Assembly: GCF_031846185.1 (NCBI RefSeq)
Contig: NZ_JAVRIF010000007.1
Location: forward strand, 143,373 to 207,372
DNA from: Thalassotalea_H castellviae
GTDB lineage: Bacteria > Pseudomonadota > Gammaproteobacteria > Enterobacterales > Alteromonadaceae
Reading direction: 5' to 3'
DNA length: 64,000 bases
Shown here: positions 62,362-64,000 of the stretch, piece by piece
Layout: each line of letters begins with the position of its first letter
Numbering within the stretch: the stretch's first letter is position 1
The notes under the pieces: generated by a model
Databases searched by the model: none
What the model was told of the DNA's origin: nothing
Seen by the model: only the letters and a program-made list of their open reading frames with translations
Translations under genes and position numbers: made by a program

Positions 62362-62476
62362 ATTTAGCCATCAATAATCTTTAATCATTGAAGGTTATTT
62401 AAACCGATAAAACAATAAAGTCTGATTTAACAAAAAAAATTAGGCAAAAAATTTAAGAAAAAGGGTAAAGTAAGTT

Positions 62477-63238
62477 ATGAATCTTAACGATAAAACAATT
62501 GTTATCACTGGTGGTGGTCAAGGCCTTGGCAGAGCGATGGCAATCAACTTAGCAGAGCAAGGTGCTAAACTTGCTTTGATCGATTTAAATGAAGAATTAT
62601 TAAAAGAAACTGTTAGCCTTGTAGAAGCAACAGGCTCATCGGCAAAATACTATTTAGCCAATGTAACCATTGAGCAAGACGTAGAAACAACGTTCTCACA
62701 AATCAACAAGGACTTTAATGGTATTGATGGCTTGATTAATAATGCAGGGATCCTTCGTGACGGAATGTTCGTCAAAGCAAAAGATGGCGTTGTAACTAAG
62801 AAAATGTCATTAGATCAGTTTCAATCAGTTATCGATGTTAATTTGTCGGGAGTTTTCTTATGTGGTCGGGAAGCTGCTGTTCATATGATCGAATCTGGCA
62901 AAAAAGGCGTGATTATAAACATGTCCTCTATTGCTCGCGGTGGTAATATGGGACAAACGAATTATGCTGCTTCAAAAGCAGGTGTTGTTGCTATGACAGT
63001 AACTTGGGCTCGAGAATTAGGTCGTCATGGTATACGTGTTGGTGCAATTGCCCCAGGCGTTATCAGAACTGCGATGACTGATGCGATGAAACCAGAAATG
63101 CGTGACCGTTTAGAGAAAATGAAACCAGTAGGGCGTTTAGGTGAAGCGGATGAAATTGCTCATACGGTAAAATATATCTTTGAGAATGAATTTTTTACCG
63201 GCCGTGTTGTAGAAATTGACGGTGGATTATGTATGTAA
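62477..63238 (+). CDS. SDR-family dehydrogenase (FabG-like)
   Basis: A 253-residue short-chain dehydrogenase. The cofactor motif is VITGGGQGLGRAMAINL (TGxxxGxG), with D in LALIDLNEE favouring NAD over NADP. The NNAG motif is LINNAGILRDGMF. The catalytic Ser-Tyr-Lys is in NMSSIARGGNMGQTNYAASKAG. The C-terminal FFTGRVVEIDGGL is typical of FabG-like 3-hydroxyacyl dehydrogenases. The substrate is probably a 3-hydroxyacyl-CoA, given the neighbours, but cannot be told from sequence. It is followed by a strong terminator, which closes the cluster. Confidence 0.9.
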   Translation: MNLNDKTIVITGGGQGLGRAMAINLAEQGAKLALIDLNEELLKETVSLVEATGSSAKYYLANVTIEQDVETTFSQINKDFNGIDGLINNAGILRDGMFVKAKDGVVTKKMSLDQFQSVIDVNLSGVFLCGREAAVHMIESGKKGVIINMSSIARGGNMGQTNYAASKAGVVAMTVTWARELGRHGIRVGAIAPGVIRTAMTDAMKPEMRDRLEKMKPVGRLGEADEIAHTVKYIFENEFFTGRVVEIDGGLCM

Positions 63239-63291
63239 TTCTATTGTTTTGTAACGTTAGTTTTAGACATTACATCAATAGTTAATATCAT

Positions 63292-63318
63292 AAAAAGCGA
63301 GTTTTACTCGCTTTTTTC
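63292..63318 (+). terminator. Rho-independent terminator after the SDR gene
   Basis: The perfect stem AAAAAGCGAG (63292-63301) and its complement (63307-63316) have a 5-nt loop and a T-run. Confidence 0.92.
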
Positions 63319-63353
63319 TATTATCCTTACAAAAACAGACAATTTATATAAAT

Positions 63354-63890
63354 ATGAATAAAGCTTTATTTTTAGACCGAGACGGCATTATTAATGTTGA
63401 TCACGGCTATGTTTATCAAAAAGAAAACTTTGAATTTACGGATGGTATTTTCGAATTATGCATAGAAGCCAGTAATAAAGGGTACAAGTTAATTGTCATC
63501 ACTAATCAGTCCGGTATTGGCCGTGGTAAATATACGGTTGACCAATTTAAAGAGTTAACACATTGGATGACTGATCAATTTAAAGCAAAAAACATTGATA
63601 TTGATGATGTTTACTTTTGCCCTCATCATCCGACAAAAGGGATAAATGAGTATTTAAAAGTTTGCGAATGTCGTAAGCCTAAGCCAGGTTTGATTTTAAA
63701 AGCAGCAAAGAAATATGATATAGATTTAAAGCACAGTGTATTTATTGGCGATAAAGGCTCAGATATGGAGGCCGCAGCAGCTGCAGGAATAAATAATCGT
63801 ATTTTATTAGCCAGTCAATATGATGATAACTCACATGTAAAAGCCCAATATATTGAAAAAATCACTCAAGCGTGCTCACTTATTAAGTAA
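63354..63890 (+). CDS. gmhB: D-glycero-beta-D-manno-heptose 1,7-bisphosphate 7-phosphatase
   Basis: A 178-residue HAD-family phosphatase of the ADP-heptose pathway for LPS core. The nucleophile motif is LFLDRDGIINVDHGY (Asp8 and Asp10). Motif II is VITNQSGIGRGKY, and motif III/IV are KPKPGLILKA and FIGDKGSDMEAAAAAG. The zinc loop CPHHP and CECRKPKP is intact, as required for the GmhB group. The length fits. As in E. coli, gmhB is directly followed by an rRNA-type promoter. Confidence 0.94.
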   Translation: MNKALFLDRDGIINVDHGYVYQKENFEFTDGIFELCIEASNKGYKLIVITNQSGIGRGKYTVDQFKELTHWMTDQFKAKNIDIDDVYFCPHHPTKGINEYLKVCECRKPKPGLILKAAKKYDIDLKHSVFIGDKGSDMEAAAAAGINNRILLASQYDDNSHVKAQYIEKITQACSLIK

Positions 63891-63946
63891 ATTGTTTACT
63901 TAATAATCGAACAGTTCGAAATCTTTAATTAATCTTCAAAAAAGGC

Positions 63947-63974
63947 TTGACCTGAGCGCAGAAATCCCTAAAAT
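63947..63974 (+). promoter_or_regulatory. Strong stable-RNA (rRNA-type) promoter at the window edge
   Basis: TTGACC (63947-63952) and TAAAAT (63969-63974) are spaced by 16 nt. A GC-rich discriminator (GCGCTCC) follows, and an A/T-rich UP-like tract lies upstream. This is the layout of rrn P1 promoters. The transcribed gene, probably an rRNA operon, starts beyond the window. Confidence 0.75.
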
Positions 63975-64000
63975 GCGCTCCACTTCTTCAGGGAGACCTG

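Noticed and set aside
1..64000. Mobile elements, CRISPR arrays, tRNA genes
   Set aside because: No transposase, integrase, regularly spaced repeat or cloverleaf was seen on either strand.

Overview
The window comes from the chromosome of an AT-rich marine gammaproteobacterium of the order Alteromonadales, most likely Colwelliaceae (Colwellia or Thalassotalea type). The reasons are the low GC, the gene families present (a HopJ-like protein, DUF3718, DUF2785, YcgL/YcgN), a LiuR-controlled leucine-catabolism operon, and gene order shared with other Gammaproteobacteria: the PHP phosphatase gene divergent from trp, then yciO-scpA-scpB-rluB, then rnd-ycgL-mltB-like-ycgN, and gmhB just before an rRNA-type promoter. 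I see no phage, insertion sequence, CRISPR array or tRNA gene. Coding density is high and most of the content is core metabolism.

Region 1 (1-14.4 kb) holds mostly single genes: a small glutaredoxin, a META-MliC lipoprotein, DUF2306, DUF2785 and DUF1835 proteins, a beta-barrel protein, an MltB-type lytic transglycosylase, glnS, an EamA exporter beside the 3' remnant of a LysR regulator, a secreted peroxiredoxin and a methyltransferase. Region 2 (14.4-22.7 kb) is a complete trp operon on the minus strand, in the order DAHP synthase-trpE-trpG-trpD-trpCF-trpB-trpA. Every junction overlaps or is 1 nt apart. It is preceded by a leader peptide with three consecutive Trp codons and a textbook attenuator. 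Region 3 (22.7-31 kb) runs divergently: PHP phosphatase, YciO, ScpAB, RluB, RNase D (UUG start), YcgL, a second MltB-like enzyme, YcgN and an orphan solute-binding protein.

Region 4 (31-44 kb) holds pntAB, a phospholipid acyltransferase with an extra C-terminal winged-helix-like segment, an AGCS symporter, a DEAD-box helicase coupled to a Cys-rich protein, a diguanylate cyclase, a Kef-type antiporter, a patatin and a DUF3718 gene. The leader of the DUF3718 gene carries a c-di-GMP (GEMM-I) riboswitch, with a GAAA tetraloop and a matching 11-nt tetraloop receptor. This is the most interesting regulatory element in the window.

Region 5 (44-54 kb) is the liu operon: liuR, isovaleryl-CoA dehydrogenase, liuBCDE and a two-subunit 3-oxoacid CoA-transferase. 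It is divergent from a thiolase. The divergent promoter region contains two palindromes of identical architecture (GTTWACG-N4-CGTWAAC), one over each promoter, which are probable LiuR operators. Together these genes convert isovaleryl-CoA to acetoacetate and then to acetyl-CoA. Region 6 (54-63.3 kb) has an orphan SBP, an unknown protein, an AraC regulator divergent from icmF (fused B12-dependent isobutyryl-CoA mutase), an AcuI/YhdH-type reductase, a 3-hydroxyisobutyryl-CoA hydrolase-like protein and an SDR. This looks like a second acyl-CoA module. The window ends with gmhB and a strong rRNA-type promoter whose transcription unit lies beyond the edge.

I found no clearly new multi-gene system. 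The best leads are the riboswitch-DUF3718 unit, the paired LiuR palindromes, the META-MliC and acyltransferase-winged-helix fusions, and the icmF neighbourhood.
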